A stretch of DNA of 64,000 bases from Leclercia sp. S52 (GTDB lineage Bacteria > Pseudomonadota > Gammaproteobacteria > Enterobacterales > Enterobacteriaceae). Shown here one piece after another: positions 30,608 to 40,333 of this stretch. The notes below the pieces were generated by a model that searched no databases, was not told where the DNA came from, and saw only the letters and a program-made list of their open reading frames with translations. The position numbers and the translations under genes were made by a program. The stretch covers positions 2,604,001-2,668,000 of the forward strand of contig NZ_CP152474.1 of the NCBI RefSeq assembly GCF_039727615.1, in the 5' to 3' direction. Numbering within the stretch: position 1 is the first letter of the stretch; each line of letters opens with the position of its first letter.

Positions 30608-31102
30608 TCAGATACATTTGAAATAGTCGAAGGGTTCCCGGCAGCTGTCGCAGCGGTAAAGCGCTTTGCAGGCCGTGGAACCAAATTCACTGATCATCGT
30701 GGTACGGGTGCTGGCGCAGCGCGGACAGGTCACCTCGGCGGGCAGATGCGCATGGCAGCTGTGTCCGGCCGGGGGGCTGATGCCGTACTGGCGCAAACGC
30801 TCCCGGGCGTCCGGGGTCATCCAGTCGGTGGTCCATGCCGGGTCGAGCTGAATGGTGATCTGCACCGGGACATAGCCGTGGGCGGTCAGGGTGTCGCGGA
30901 TCGCCCCCATCAGATGGTCGGTAGCCGGACAGCCGGAATAGGTCGGCGTAAAGCCGATAGCCCAGCCTTCACCCTGTGGGGTAACGCTGCGCACCATGCC
31001 CAGATCGGTAATGGTCAGCACCGGGATCTCCGGGTCCGGGATCTGGCTTAACAAAGACCAGATCTGCGGGACGGCGGCGGGTGCGAGTTCGACGTGTTGC
31101 AT
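30608..31102 (-). CDS. paaD: Phenylacetyl-CoA epoxidase maturation protein PaaD
   Basis: 164 residues. N-terminal DUF59/MIP18-type domain (IPDPEIPVLTITDLGMVRSV, the SGCPATDHL loop with its Cys) and a C-terminal zinc-ribbon-like set of Cys (CPRCAS, CKALYRCDSCREPFDYFKC). It is needed for activity of the epoxidase in vivo, probably for Fe-S or di-iron assembly. The start at 31102 has GGAGAG upstream and matches E. coli; a start seven codons upstream would overlap paaC. Confidence 0.95.
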   Translation of the reverse strand: MQHVELAPAAVPQIWSLLSQIPDPEIPVLTITDLGMVRSVTPQGEGWAIGFTPTYSGCPATDHLMGAIRDTLTAHGYVPVQITIQLDPAWTTDWMTPDARERLRQYGISPPAGHSCHAHLPAEVTCPRCASTRTTMISEFGSTACKALYRCDSCREPFDYFKCI

Positions 31103-31116
31103 GGTGCTCTCCTGCG

Positions 31117-31863
31117 TTACCACTGCTGCCCGGGATACACGCGCTGCAGATACTGCATCTCTGCCAGCATCGGTCCCAGATGTTCGGTATGCAGCCCTTT
31201 ACGGCCGCCGCTACGGTAGGCCGCTTCCTCGGGCACGCTCAGCGTCGCCGCGTTCAGCCCGGCAAAGACTTCCGCTTCCCACTCTTCGCGCAGGCTGCGT
31301 GGATCGACGGCGATACCCTCGGCCACCAGGCCTAAGTCGATCTCGTCGGCCTCGAACAGCTCGGCGGTGAAGCGCCACAGATCGTTGACCGCCTGCTGCA
31401 TCTTCTGTGCGGAGACGGCGGTGCCGTTACCGAGGCGTTCCAGCCAGCCGCGGCTGAAGCGCAGGTGGTAGCGGGCCTCTTTAATGGATTTGGCGGCAAT
31501 GGCGGCAAGCTGCGCATCGCGGCTCTGAGTCAGACGGGTGAACAGCGCCACGTGCCAGGCGTCGATAAAATACTGACGGGCGATAGTGTCGGCGAAGTTG
31601 CCGTTCGGCTGTTCCACCAGCAGCAGGTTGCTGAACTGGCGTTCGTCGCGCTGGAAGGCCAGCGTATCTTCGTCGCCCTCGCCTTCCAGCTCGGCGGCGT
31701 AGGTTAAGAAGTTGCGCGCCTGGCCCAGCAGGTCGAGGCCGATATTGGCCAGCGCGAGATCGATCTCCAGCTCCGGGGCATGGCCACACCAGGCCCCCAG
31801 ACGCTGGGAGAGCACCAGGCCGTTATCACCCAGGCGCAGGACATAGTTCGTTAACGTTTTCAT
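31117..31863 (-). CDS. paaC: Phenylacetyl-CoA epoxidase structural subunit PaaC
   Basis: 248 residues, the E. coli length. Ferritin-like four-helix protein that pairs with PaaA as the non-catalytic subunit; it has SKWLERLGNG-like helices (RYHLRFSRGWLERLGNGTAV) and no full di-iron ligand set. The start MKTLTNYVLRLGDNG at 31863 was chosen by homology; it begins 8 bp after the paaB stop. Confidence 0.96.
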   Translation of the reverse strand: MKTLTNYVLRLGDNGLVLSQRLGAWCGHAPELEIDLALANIGLDLLGQARNFLTYAAELEGEGDEDTLAFQRDERQFSNLLLVEQPNGNFADTIARQYFIDAWHVALFTRLTQSRDAQLAAIAAKSIKEARYHLRFSRGWLERLGNGTAVSAQKMQQAVNDLWRFTAELFEADEIDLGLVAEGIAVDPRSLREEWEAEVFAGLNAATLSVPEEAAYRSGGRKGLHTEHLGPMLAEMQYLQRVYPGQQW

Positions 31864-31871
31864 CCCGGACC

Positions 31872-32159
31872 TCACATGTGCTCGATGCCATCAGGGATGG
31901 TGTAGAAGGTTGGGTGACGGTAGACCTTGCTCTCCGCCGGATCGAAAAACTCGCCGCGCTCTTCCGGCTGCGAGGCGACGATTTCGCTCGCCTTCACCAC
32001 CCAGATGGAGCAGCCTTCGCTGCGGCGGGTGTAAGCGTCGCGAGCGTTCTCCAGCGCCATGCGATCGTCGGCGGCGTGCAGGCTGCCGACGTGACGGTGG
32101 GACAGCCCCTGTTTGCTGCGGACAAAAACTTCGTACAACGGCCAGTATGTTTTGCTCAT
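31872..32159 (-). CDS. paaB: Phenylacetyl-CoA epoxidase subunit PaaB
   Basis: 95 residues, exact family length. MSKTYWPLYEVFVRSKQGLS and HVGSLHAADDRMALENARDA are the conserved core. PaaB is a small structural subunit that bridges PaaAC heterodimers in the epoxidase complex. Start at 32159, 11 bp after the paaA stop, with a ribosome site GGGGAATCACG; the longer in-frame extension only reads back into paaA. Confidence 0.96.
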   Translation of the reverse strand: MSKTYWPLYEVFVRSKQGLSHRHVGSLHAADDRMALENARDAYTRRSEGCSIWVVKASEIVASQPEERGEFFDPAESKVYRHPTFYTIPDGIEHM

Positions 32160-32170
32160 CGTGATTCCCC

Positions 32171-33100
32171 TTACGCAACCTTGCGGGCGTGTTGTTTTTC
32201 TGCGTGCGCCAGGGCGGCTTCGCGCACCCACGTCCCCTCTTCCCAGGCTTTATTCTTGGCGGCCAGGCGTTCGTGGTTACAGACCCCACGGCCATTGATA
32301 ACGTCGTCAAACTCCTGCCAGTCGATCTCACCGAAACGGTAGTGGCCGCTTTCTGCATCGAAGTGCAGATCGGCATCCGGGACGGTCATGCCCAGCATCT
32401 CCACCTGCGGCACGGTGTTGTCGACGAAGCGCTGGCGCAGCTCGTCGTTGCCAAAGCGTTTGATCTTCCAGGCCAGGCTGCGGGCGCTGTTCGGGGAGTT
32501 GTCGTCGTTCGGGCCGAACATCATCAGCGCCGGCCACCAGAAACGGTTGATGGCGTCCTGCAGCATCTGGCGCTGGGCCTCGCTGCCCTGGGCCAGCGCC
32601 ATGCAGGCTTCAAAGCCCTGACGCTGGTGGAAGCTCTCTTCTTTACAGATTTTCACCATCGCCCGGGCATAGGGGCCGTAAGAGGTACGGCACAGCGCCA
32701 CCTGGTTAACAATGGCCGCGCCATCCACCAGCCAGCCAATGACGCCGATATCGGCCCAGCTCAGGGTCGGGTAGTTGAAGATGGAGGAGTATTTCATCTT
32801 GCCGTCGAGCATCTTCTGGTAGATATCTTCCCGGGCGCAGCCCAGCGTCTCCGCCGCGCTGTAGAGATAGAGACCGTGTCCGGCTTCATCCTGCACTTTC
32901 GCCAGCAGGATGGCCTTGCGGCGCAGCGTCGGGGCGCGGGTGATCCAGTTGCCTTCCGGCAGCATGCCGACAATTTCGGAGTGGGCATGCTGACCAATCT
33001 GGCGGATCAGCGTCTTGCGGTACGCGTCAGGCATCCAGTCCTGCGGCTCGATGGCCGTCTCTTGCGCGATTCGCTGTTCAAAGCGTTGTTCTTCGGTCAC
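32171..33100 (-). CDS. paaA: Phenylacetyl-CoA 1,2-epoxidase catalytic subunit
   Basis: 309 residues, identical in length to E. coli PaaA. Bacterial multicomponent monooxygenase-type di-iron protein: carboxylate/His ligands are visible in [20 protein letters not shown] and [16 protein letters not shown]. It epoxidises the aromatic ring of phenylacetyl-CoA using O2 and electrons from PaaE. It starts with GTG (33098-33100); the nearby upstream ATG is followed at once by a stop. First gene of the long minus-strand paa operon, divergent from paaZ. Confidence 0.97.
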   Translation of the reverse strand: MTEEQRFEQRIAQETAIEPQDWMPDAYRKTLIRQIGQHAHSEIVGMLPEGNWITRAPTLRRKAILLAKVQDEAGHGLYLYSAAETLGCAREDIYQKMLDGKMKYSSIFNYPTLSWADIGVIGWLVDGAAIVNQVALCRTSYGPYARAMVKICKEESFHQRQGFEACMALAQGSEAQRQMLQDAINRFWWPALMMFGPNDDNSPNSARSLAWKIKRFGNDELRQRFVDNTVPQVEMLGMTVPDADLHFDAESGHYRFGEIDWQEFDDVINGRGVCNHERLAAKNKAWEEGTWVREAALAHAEKQHARKVA

Positions 33101-33113
33101 GTCATCACCCTTA

Positions 33114-33153
33114 TGATTCGTTTAACTGGTAAATTCCATTCAATGATGAATCA
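33114..33153. promoter_or_regulatory. PaaX-type operator at the paaA side
   Basis: TGATTC, 28 bases, GAATCA. It matches the split palindrome known for E. coli PaaX and resembles the box before paaX at 23493. Confidence 0.72.
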
Positions 33154-33213
33154 CTTCGTTTCTTAAAAGTTACACAAAGGTTAAATATAACCCCAAGAAG
33201 TGTTTGTTTATTT

Positions 33214-33229
33214 TGTGATGCGGCTCGCA
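33214..33229. promoter_or_regulatory. CRP-cAMP binding site
   Basis: TGTGA-TGCGGC-TCGCA, one mismatch from the TGTGA-N6-TCACA consensus, between paaA and paaZ. It predicts catabolite repression of both operons, as in E. coli. Confidence 0.72.
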
Positions 33230-33382
33230 AGCCTTTTGCGCAGCCCCTTCTGTGGCGGGAATCAGACAGCGGGAATAGTCAGACAAGATCACACTGTTAA
33301 CAAATCATTAAAACATAGCTTGCATTTTATGATTCATAATCAAACTATCTATAGCGAAATCACGAACCACCTGGAGAGAAAA

Positions 33383-35428
33383 ATGCAGCAGTTAGCCAGC
33401 TTTTTGTCCGGCACCTGGCAGTCTGGCCGGGGCCGTGAGCGCACTATTCAGCACGCCATCAGCGGCGAAACCCTCTGGCAGGTCACCAGCGAAGGGCTGG
33501 ATATGGCCGCCGCGCGTCGTTACGCCATTGAGAAAGGCGGTGAATCACTTCACGCCATGACCTTCATCGAGCGCGCCGCGATGCTGAAAGCGGTGGCAAA
33601 ACATCTGTTGAGCCAGAAAGAGACGTTCTATGCCCTCTCCGCCCAGACCGGGGCGACCCGCGCCGACAGCTGGGTGGATATCGAGGGCGGGATCGGCACC
33701 CTCTTCACCTTCGCCAGCCTCGGCAGCCGCGAGCTGCCGGACGACACCCTGTGGCCGGAAGATGAGCTGATCCCCCTGTCAAAAGAGGGCGGTTTTGCCG
33801 CCCGTCACGTGCTGACCTCGAAATCCGGCGTCGCCGTACACATCAACGCCTTTAACTTCCCCTGCTGGGGGATGCTGGAAAAACTGGCCCCGACCTGGCT
33901 GGCGGGGATGCCGGCAATCATCAAACCGGCCACCGCCACCGCCCAGGTGACCCAGGCGATGGTAAAAGCGATCGTCGACAGCGGCCTGGTGCCGGACGGC
34001 GCCATCAGCCTGATCTGCGGCGGCGCGGGGGATCTGCTCGACCAGCTCGACAGCCAGGACGTGGTGACCTTTACCGGCTCCGCCGTCACCGGCCAGATGC
34101 TGCGCGTACACCCGAACATCGTGGCCCGATCGATTCCGTTTACCATGGAAGCCGACTCCCTGAACTGCTGCGTGCTGGGGGATGACGTCACCCCGGAGCA
34201 GCCGGAGTTTGCCCTGTTTATCCGCGAAGTGGTGCGGGAGATGACGGCGAAAGCCGGACAAAAATGTACTGCCATCCGCCGCATCATTGTGCCGCAGGCG
34301 CAGGTGGAAGCCGTCAGCCAGGCGCTGATCGCCCGGCTGGAGAAAGTAGCTGTGGGTGACCCGGCGCAGGATGGGATTAAGATGGGTTCGCTGGTCAACG
34401 CCGACCAGCGCGCCGACGTGCAGGAGAAGGTGGATACCTTAGTGACTGCAGGCTGCCAGGTCCGTCTGGGCGGGAAAGCCGACCTGAACGCCGCCGGCGC
34501 TTTCTTCCCCCCAACCCTTCTCTTCTGCCCGCAGCCGGACGAAACCCCGGCCGTACACGCCACCGAAGCCTTTGGCCCGGTCGCTACCCTGATGCCGTAC
34601 CAGACCCGTGAACACGCCATGGCCCTGGCCCGCGCCGGTGAAGGTAGCCTCGCCGGGACGCTGGTCACCGCCGATCTGCGCCTGGCGCGTCAGTTTATCG
34701 CCGGTGCCGCGCGTGCCCACGGGCGTATCCAGATCCTCAACGAAGAGTCGGCCAAAGAGTCCACCGGCCACGGCTCTCCGCTGCCGCAGCTGGTGCACGG
34801 CGGTCCGGGTCGCGCCGGGGGCGGTGAAGAGCTGGGCGGCCTGCGGGCGGTGAAACACTACCTGCAACGCACCGCGATCCAGGGCAGCCCGAGCATGCTG
34901 GCCGCCATCAGCCAGCAGTGGGTGCGCGGGGCCCAGGTGCAGGAAGATCGCGTCCATCCGTTCCGCAAATATTTCGAGGAGCTGCAGCCGGGCGACAGCC
35001 TGCTGACCCCGCGCCGTACCCTGACCGAAACCGACATCGTCAACTTTGCCTGCCTGAGTGGGGATCATTTCTACGCCCACATGGACAAGATTGGCGCGGC
35101 GGAGTCGATTTTTGGCGAGCGCGTGGTGCACGGTTACTTCCTGATCTCCGCTGCCGCCGGGCTGTTCGTCGATGCGGGCGTCGGGCCGGTGATCGCCAAC
35201 TACGGCATGGAGAACCTGCGCTTTATCGAGCCGGTCAAACCGGGCGATACCATCCAGGTGCGTCTGACCTGTAAGCGCAAGACGCTGAAGAAGCAGCGCA
35301 CGGCGGAAGAGAAACCGACCGGCGTGGTGGAGTGGTCGGTTGAGATCTTCAACCAGCACCAGCAGCCGGTGGCACTCTACTCGATCCTGACCCTCGTCTC
35401 CCGACAGCACGGAGATTTTGACGCCTGA
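33383..35428 (+). CDS. paaZ: Oxepin-CoA hydrolase / 3-oxo-5,6-dehydrosuberyl-CoA semialdehyde dehydrogenase
   Basis: 681 residues, the E. coli length. The N-terminal aldehyde dehydrogenase has the catalytic Cys in [12 protein letters not shown] and the cofactor region [11 protein letters not shown]; the C-terminal MaoC-like hotdog hydratase has [10 protein letters not shown] and [17 protein letters not shown]. The fused protein opens the oxepin-CoA ring and immediately oxidises the reactive aldehyde. The start MQQLASFL at 33383 has GGAGAG upstream; an in-frame extension to 33200 runs through the promoter region and the CRP site and is not real. Confidence 0.97.
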   Translation: MQQLASFLSGTWQSGRGRERTIQHAISGETLWQVTSEGLDMAAARRYAIEKGGESLHAMTFIERAAMLKAVAKHLLSQKETFYALSAQTGATRADSWVDIEGGIGTLFTFASLGSRELPDDTLWPEDELIPLSKEGGFAARHVLTSKSGVAVHINAFNFPCWGMLEKLAPTWLAGMPAIIKPATATAQVTQAMVKAIVDSGLVPDGAISLICGGAGDLLDQLDSQDVVTFTGSAVTGQMLRVHPNIVARSIPFTMEADSLNCCVLGDDVTPEQPEFALFIREVVREMTAKAGQKCTAIRRIIVPQAQVEAVSQALIARLEKVAVGDPAQDGIKMGSLVNADQRADVQEKVDTLVTAGCQVRLGGKADLNAAGAFFPPTLLFCPQPDETPAVHATEAFGPVATLMPYQTREHAMALARAGEGSLAGTLVTADLRLARQFIAGAARAHGRIQILNEESAKESTGHGSPLPQLVHGGPGRAGGGEELGGLRAVKHYLQRTAIQGSPSMLAAISQQWVRGAQVQEDRVHPFRKYFEELQPGDSLLTPRRTLTETDIVNFACLSGDHFYAHMDKIGAAESIFGERVVHGYFLISAAAGLFVDAGVGPVIANYGMENLRFIEPVKPGDTIQVRLTCKRKTLKKQRTAEEKPTGVVEWSVEIFNQHQQPVALYSILTLVSRQHGDFDA

Positions 35429-35470
35429 TCCCCTTCCCACCGGGTAACGTCGCGCACGTTACCCGGCTTC

Positions 35471-35507
35471 TGGCACATCTGACAAAACATCTGGCAAATG
35501 CAGGCAA
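35471..35507 (+). promoter_or_regulatory. FeaR boxes upstream of tynA
   Basis: TGGCA-N8-AAA at 35471-35486 fits the FeaR motif TGNCA-N8-AAA reported for E. coli. A second TGGCA-N8-CAA starts exactly 21 bp later. Within them lies a tandem 12-bp repeat (ACATCTGACAAA, ACATCTGGCAAA). Confidence 0.72.
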
Positions 35508-35604
35508 ACGGTACGCACAGCGTTATTGCTATGTTGGCAATGAATAAACCGCGCGCAGAACAGCGGTCCCGAGTGGATAACAACACATACAACAGAGGTT
35601 AATC

Positions 35605-37872
35605 ATGGGAAGCTCCTCAATCTTTTCTCCACGTAAAACGGTGCTGGCGTTGGCCGTTGCTTGTCTCTTTTCCGGTCAGGTGCTGGCTCACGGTGGTGAA
35701 GCGCATATGGTCGAGATGGATAAAACCCTGACCGATTTTGGCGCGGATGTGGCCTGGGATGACTACGCCCAGATCTACACCATCACCAAAGACGGGGCTT
35801 TCATCAAAGTGAAGCCAGGCGCCAAAACCGCTATCGTCAACGGCAAACCGCTGACCCTGCAGGTGCCGGTGGTGATGAAAGACAATAAGGCCTGGATCTC
35901 CGATACCTTTGTCAACGATGTGTTCCAGTCCGGCCTGGATCAGACCTTCCAGGTGGAGAAGACTCCGCACCCGCTGAACGCCCTGACCGCAGATGAAATT
36001 AAACAGGCCGTCGAGATTGTGAAAGCCTCGCCGGACTTCAAACCGAACACCCGCTTTACCCAGATCGCGCTGGCCGAACCGGAAAAAGCCAAAGTGTGGG
36101 ACTTCGTGCTGAACGGTACGGCGGTGGATGCGCCGCGTCAGGCCAATATCACCATGCTGGACGGTAAATTCGTTATCGAAGCGCTGGTGGACCTGAAGGA
36201 CAAAAAAATCATGCACTGGGAGCCGATTAAGGACGCCCACGGCATGGTGCTGCTGGATGATTTTATGGCGGTGCAGAAGATCGTCATCGGCAGCCAGGAG
36301 TATATCGACGCGCTGAAAAAGCGCGGTATTAATGACCCGAGCAAGGTGATGACCACCCCGCTGACCGTCGGCTACTTTGACGGCAAAGATGGCCTGAAGC
36401 AGGAAGATCGCCTGCTGAAGGTGGTGAGCTATCTGGATACCGGCGACGGCAACTACTGGGCGCACCCGATTGAAAACCTGGTCGCGGTGGTGGACCTGGT
36501 CGGGAAGAAGATTATTAAAATCGAAGAAGGCGCGATTGTCCCGGTCCCGATGGAGCCCCGCCCTTATGATGGCCGCGACCGCGAGCCCGTCGCCCATAAG
36601 CCGCTGGAAATCACCGAGCCGGAAGGCAAGAACTACACCATCACCGGCAACATGATCCACTGGCAGAACTGGGACTTCCACCTGAGCCTCGACTCCCGCG
36701 TGGGGCCGATTATCTCCACCGTCACCTTTAACGACAACGGCAAAAAACGCCAGGTGATGTACGAAGGATCGCTGGGCGGTATGATCGTCCCTTACGGCGA
36801 CCCGGACGTGGGCTGGTACTTCAAAGCCTACCTGGATTCCGGCGACTACGGCATGGGTACCCTGACCTCCCCGCTGGTGCGCGGCAAAGACGTGCCGTCC
36901 AACGCCGTGCTGCTGAATCAGACCATCCCGGATTACACCGGTGCGCCAATGGAGATCCCGCGGGCGATGGCGATTTTCGAACGCTACGCCGGGCCGGAGT
37001 ATAAGCATCAGGAGATGAATCAGCCGAACGTCAGCACCGAACGTCGTGAGCTGGTGGTGCGCTGGATCAGTACCGTCGGGAACTACGATTATATATTCGA
37101 CTGGATCTTCCACGAAAACGGCACCATCGGCATCGATGCCGGGGCGACCGGTATCGAAGCGGTGAAAGGGGTAACGGCGAAAACCATGCACGACCCGAGC
37201 GCCAAAGAGGATACGAAGTACGGCACCCTGATTGACCACAACATCGTCGGCACCACCCACCAGCACATCTATAACTTCCGTCTGGATATGGACGTGGATG
37301 GCACTAACAACAGCCTGGTGGCGATGGATCCGGAGGTGAAACCGAACACCGCCGGCGGCCCGCGTACCAGTAGCCTGCAGATCAACCAGTACAATATTGA
37401 TACCGAGCAGCAGGCGGCGCAGAAATTTGACCCGGGCACCATTCGTCTGCTGAGCAACACCAGCAAAGAGAACCGCATGGGCAACCCGGTCTCCTATCAG
37501 ATCATCCCGTACGCGGGCGGTACGCACCCGGTGGCCACCGGCGCGAAATTCGCCCCGGACGAGTGGATCTATCACCGTCTGAGCTTTATGGATAAACAGC
37601 TGTGGGTGACCCGCTACCATCCGAACGAGATGTACCCGGAAGGGAAATTCCCGAACCGCTCCACCCAGGACACCGGTCTGGGCCAGTTCAGCAAGGATAA
37701 CGAGTCGCTGGATAATCAGGATGACGTGGTGTGGATGACCACCGGCACCACCCACGTTGCGCGTGCGGAGGAGTGGCCAATTATGCCAACCGAGTGGGTG
37801 CATACCCTGCTTAAACCCTGGAACTTCTTTGACGAAACCCCGTCGTTGGGTAAGAAGAAAGACGCGCAGTAA
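35605..37872 (+). CDS. tynA: Periplasmic copper amine oxidase (tyramine/phenylethylamine oxidase)
   Basis: 755 residues with a Sec signal peptide (cleavage after GQVLA). The quinone cofactor precursor is Tyr494 in the NYDY motif (TVGNYDYIFDW); copper ligands are in the HQHIYNFRLDMDVDG motif and a downstream His. Four-domain architecture with N-terminal D1 and large C-terminal beta-sandwich is complete. It oxidises phenylethylamine, tyramine or dopamine to the aldehyde, H2O2 and NH3. The product aldehyde is oxidised by FeaB and then enters the paa pathway. GAGGT ribosome site; FeaR boxes 100 bp upstream; terminator at 37887. Confidence 0.98.
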   Translation: MGSSSIFSPRKTVLALAVACLFSGQVLAHGGEAHMVEMDKTLTDFGADVAWDDYAQIYTITKDGAFIKVKPGAKTAIVNGKPLTLQVPVVMKDNKAWISDTFVNDVFQSGLDQTFQVEKTPHPLNALTADEIKQAVEIVKASPDFKPNTRFTQIALAEPEKAKVWDFVLNGTAVDAPRQANITMLDGKFVIEALVDLKDKKIMHWEPIKDAHGMVLLDDFMAVQKIVIGSQEYIDALKKRGINDPSKVMTTPLTVGYFDGKDGLKQEDRLLKVVSYLDTGDGNYWAHPIENLVAVVDLVGKKIIKIEEGAIVPVPMEPRPYDGRDREPVAHKPLEITEPEGKNYTITGNMIHWQNWDFHLSLDSRVGPIISTVTFNDNGKKRQVMYEGSLGGMIVPYGDPDVGWYFKAYLDSGDYGMGTLTSPLVRGKDVPSNAVLLNQTIPDYTGAPMEIPRAMAIFERYAGPEYKHQEMNQPNVSTERRELVVRWISTVGNYDYIFDWIFHENGTIGIDAGATGIEAVKGVTAKTMHDPSAKEDTKYGTLIDHNIVGTTHQHIYNFRLDMDVDGTNNSLVAMDPEVKPNTAGGPRTSSLQINQYNIDTEQQAAQKFDPGTIRLLSNTSKENRMGNPVSYQIIPYAGGTHPVATGAKFAPDEWIYHRLSFMDKQLWVTRYHPNEMYPEGKFPNRSTQDTGLGQFSKDNESLDNQDDVVWMTTGTTHVARAEEWPIMPTEWVHTLLKPWNFFDETPSLGKKKDAQ

Positions 37873-37886
37873 GGGGCGGTGACAAT

Positions 37887-37914
37887 AAGCCGGGCAGATT
37901 GCCCGGCTTTTTTT
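37887..37914 (+). terminator. Rho-independent terminator of tynA
   Basis: Perfect 10-bp stem AAGCCGGGCA / TGCCCGGCTT, GAT loop, seven T. Confidence 0.95.
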
Positions 37915-37926
37915 GTGCGGCCTGCT

Positions 37927-38004
37927 GCCGGGTGGCGGCTGCGCCTTACCCGGCCTACGGAATATGCGGTCCCGTAGGCCCGTGCAAGCGCAGCGCCGCC
38001 GGGC
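37927..38004. repeat. BIME/REP-type palindromic repeat
   Basis: Arms GCCGGGTGGCGGCTGCGCCT and the counterpart ending GCAGCGCCGCCGGGC. Lies between tynA and the alkylsulfatase; the remaining 170 bp (38005-38177) is AT-rich and presumably holds the alkylsulfatase promoter. Confidence 0.8.
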
Positions 38005-38177
38005 AATGCCGTTGCAAAGTAATTAATTATCCATAAGAGATTTATTTGCTGAATGTATTTGTCTGTTTATAGTTATTCATACCCATGCCGTTCGGGTTGC
38101 CTTTCTTTAAACGTTTTTCTGGACATCATGCGAAGTTTTCCCCTACGCCGCTGTATGCACATTGAGAGGTTTTCAGG

Positions 38178-40154
38178 ATGAGATTCAACTTGATAGCAAG
38201 AAGCCTTGCGCTCGCCGGGCTTTTTATTTCTGCTGGCATGCCTGCGTTTGCCGCAGAAGCGCCAAAAGACGCCGCCGCCGCCACTCAGCAAGCCAATAAC
38301 GCCCTCTTTAGTCAACTGCCCTTCTCCGATAACACCGACTTTACCGATGCCCATAAAGGCTTTATCGCCCCGCTCCCTACGGAGGTGATCAAAGGCGAAC
38401 AGGGCAACGTGGTCTGGGATCCGCAACAATACGCGTTTATTAAAGAGGGCGATAAAGCGCCGGACACCGTCAACCCCAGCCTGTGGCGTCAGGCGCAGCT
38501 GATTAATATCAGCGGCCTGTTTGAGGTGACGGACGGGGTGTATCAGATCCGCAACCTCGATCTGTCGAACATGACCATTATTGAAGGCACCACCGGCGTC
38601 ACCGTCGTTGACCCGCTGGTATCGGCGGAAACGGCGAAAGTCGGGATGGATCTCTATTTTAAAAATCGCGGGCAGAAGCCGGTGGTGGCGGTGATCTACA
38701 CCCACAGCCACGTCGACCATTACGGCGGCGTGCGCGGGGTGGTGGATGAGGCCGATGTCAAAGCCGGTAAGGTGAAAATCTACGCCCCGGCGGGCTTTAT
38801 GGAAGCCGCGGTGGCAGAGAACATTATGGCCGGTAACGTAATGAGTCGCCGCGCCAGCTACATGTACGGTAACCTGCTGAAACCGGATGCCAAAGGCCAG
38901 GTCGGTGCCGGGCTGGGTACCACCACCTCCGCCGGGACCGTGACCCTGCTTGCTCCGACCAATATCATCGAAAAAGACGGTCAGAAGGAGACCATCGACG
39001 GCCTGACCTATGACTTTATGCTGGCCCCGGGCTCGGAAGCACCGTCGGAAATGCTGTGGTTTATCGAAGAGAAAAAGCTGATCGAATCCGCCGAGGACGT
39101 GACCCACACCCTGCACAACACCTACTCCCTGCGCGGGGCGAAGATCCGCGAGCCGCTGCCGTGGTCGAAATACATCAACGAAGCCATTGTGCGCTGGGGT
39201 GATAAAGCCGAGATCCTGATGGCCCAGCACCACTGGCCGACCTGGGGTAAAGAGAACGTCAATAATCTGCTGAAAAGCCAGCGCGATCTCTACCGTTATA
39301 TCAACGACCAGACCTTACGCATGGCGAACCAGGGGCTGACCCGGGATGAAATCGCCGCCAACTTCAAACTGCCGGATTCACTGGCGCACACCTGGGCGAA
39401 CCGCGGTTACTACGGGTCGGTAAGCCACGACGTGAAGGCCACCTACGTGCTCTATCTCGGCTGGTTCGACGGCAACCCGGCCACCCTGGATGAGCTGCCG
39501 CCGGAAGAAGGTGCGAAGAAATTCGTTGAGTATATGGGCGGTGCGGATGCCATTCTGCAGAAGGCCAAAACCGACTTCGACCAGGGGAACTACCGCTGGG
39601 TAGCGCAGGTGGTGAGCAAAGTGGTGTTTGCCGATCCGAACAACCAGGCGGCCCGCAATCTGGAGGCGGATGCGCTGGAGCAGCTGGGCTATCAGGCGGA
39701 ATCCGGCCCGTGGCGTAACTTCTACCTCACCGGCGCGCAGGAGCTGCGTAACGGCGTGGTGAAAGGCCCGACCCCGAACACCGCCAGCCCGGATACGGTG
39801 CGGGCGATGACGCCGGAGATGTTCTTTGACTATCTGGCGGTACACATTAACGGTGAAAAAGCCGGGACGGCGAAATCGGTCTTTAACATCGACCTGGGTA
39901 GCGACGGCGGAAAATACAAGCTGGAGCTGGAAAACGGGGTGCTGAACCACACCGCCAATGCGGAAGCCACCAATGCGGACGCCACCATTACCCTAAACCG
40001 CGACACGCTGAACAAAATTATCCTCAAGGAGACGACCCTGAAACAGGCCGAGGACAGCGGTGCGGTGAAGGTGACCGGCGACGGCACGAAACTGGATGCC
40101 ATGCTGGGTTATATGGATAAGGTTGAATTCTGGTTCAATATTGTGACACCGTAA
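38178..40154 (+). CDS. Metallo-beta-lactamase-fold alkylsulfatase (SdsA1/YjcS-like)
   Basis: 658 residues with a signal peptide ending ...AGMPAFAAEA, so periplasmic. The zinc-binding motif THSHVDHYGG is intact; VAENIMAGNVMSRRASYMYG, LAPGSEAPSEMLWF and AQHHWPTWG are the conserved alkylsulfatase segments; the C-terminal SCP2-like domain (KAGTAKSVFNIDLG to the end) matches the family layout. Such enzymes cleave SDS and other primary alkyl sulfates to alcohol and sulfate. E. coli has the related YjcS at another locus; here it sits between tynA and feaB, and I see no FeaR motif for it. Possibly an independent insertion; a GAGAGG ribosome site precedes the start. Confidence 0.93.
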   Translation: MRFNLIARSLALAGLFISAGMPAFAAEAPKDAAAATQQANNALFSQLPFSDNTDFTDAHKGFIAPLPTEVIKGEQGNVVWDPQQYAFIKEGDKAPDTVNPSLWRQAQLINISGLFEVTDGVYQIRNLDLSNMTIIEGTTGVTVVDPLVSAETAKVGMDLYFKNRGQKPVVAVIYTHSHVDHYGGVRGVVDEADVKAGKVKIYAPAGFMEAAVAENIMAGNVMSRRASYMYGNLLKPDAKGQVGAGLGTTTSAGTVTLLAPTNIIEKDGQKETIDGLTYDFMLAPGSEAPSEMLWFIEEKKLIESAEDVTHTLHNTYSLRGAKIREPLPWSKYINEAIVRWGDKAEILMAQHHWPTWGKENVNNLLKSQRDLYRYINDQTLRMANQGLTRDEIAANFKLPDSLAHTWANRGYYGSVSHDVKATYVLYLGWFDGNPATLDELPPEEGAKKFVEYMGGADAILQKAKTDFDQGNYRWVAQVVSKVVFADPNNQAARNLEADALEQLGYQAESGPWRNFYLTGAQELRNGVVKGPTPNTASPDTVRAMTPEMFFDYLAVHINGEKAGTAKSVFNIDLGSDGGKYKLELENGVLNHTANAEATNADATITLNRDTLNKIILKETTLKQAEDSGAVKVTGDGTKLDAMLGYMDKVEFWFNIVTP

Positions 40155-40160
40155 CTTATT

Positions 40161-40288
40161 GTGCGGCCTGCTGTCGGGTGGCGCTACGCTTACCCGACCT
40201 ACGAAACCGTAGGCCCGTGCAAGCGCAGCGCCGCCGGGCATGGTGCGGCCTGATGCCCTCACCCCGGCCCTCTCCCACAGGGAGAGGG
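40161..40288. repeat. BIME pair followed by 46-bp hairpin repeat (copy 3)
   Basis: 40161-40240 carries two REP arms (GTGCGGCCTGCTGTCGGGTG onward and GCAGCGCCGCCGGGC). 40243-40288 repeats the GTGCGGCCTGATGCCCTC...GGGAGAGGG unit found at 2603 and 11883. Confidence 0.8.
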
Positions 40289-40299
40289 TGTAAACACTA

Positions 40300-40325
40300 A
40301 AAACGGTCACCGGGGTGACCGTTTT
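40300..40325. terminator. Bidirectional terminator, alkylsulfatase / feaB
   Basis: Perfect 12-bp stem AAAACGGTCACC / GGTGACCGTTTT with a two-base loop (probably opening to four) between convergent genes. Confidence 0.9.
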
Positions 40326-40333
40326 GCTTTTAC

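Larger units (their letters stand above)
33101..33382. promoter_or_regulatory. Divergent paaA/paaZ promoter region
   Basis: 282 bp without genes, holding a PaaX-type box near paaA, a good CRP site in the middle (33214) and another TGATTC half-site at 33330-33335 close to paaZ. The corresponding E. coli region is controlled by PaaX, CRP and IHF. Confidence 0.8.

Noticed and set aside
33200..33382. N-terminal extension of paaZ
   Set aside because: It would translate through the CRP site and promoter; the ATG at 33383 has a ribosome site and gives the E. coli length.
35617..37803. Minus-strand open frame of 728 codons opposite tynA
   Set aside because: Shadow of tynA; composition rich in His, Val and Arg, no ribosome site or recognisable motif.
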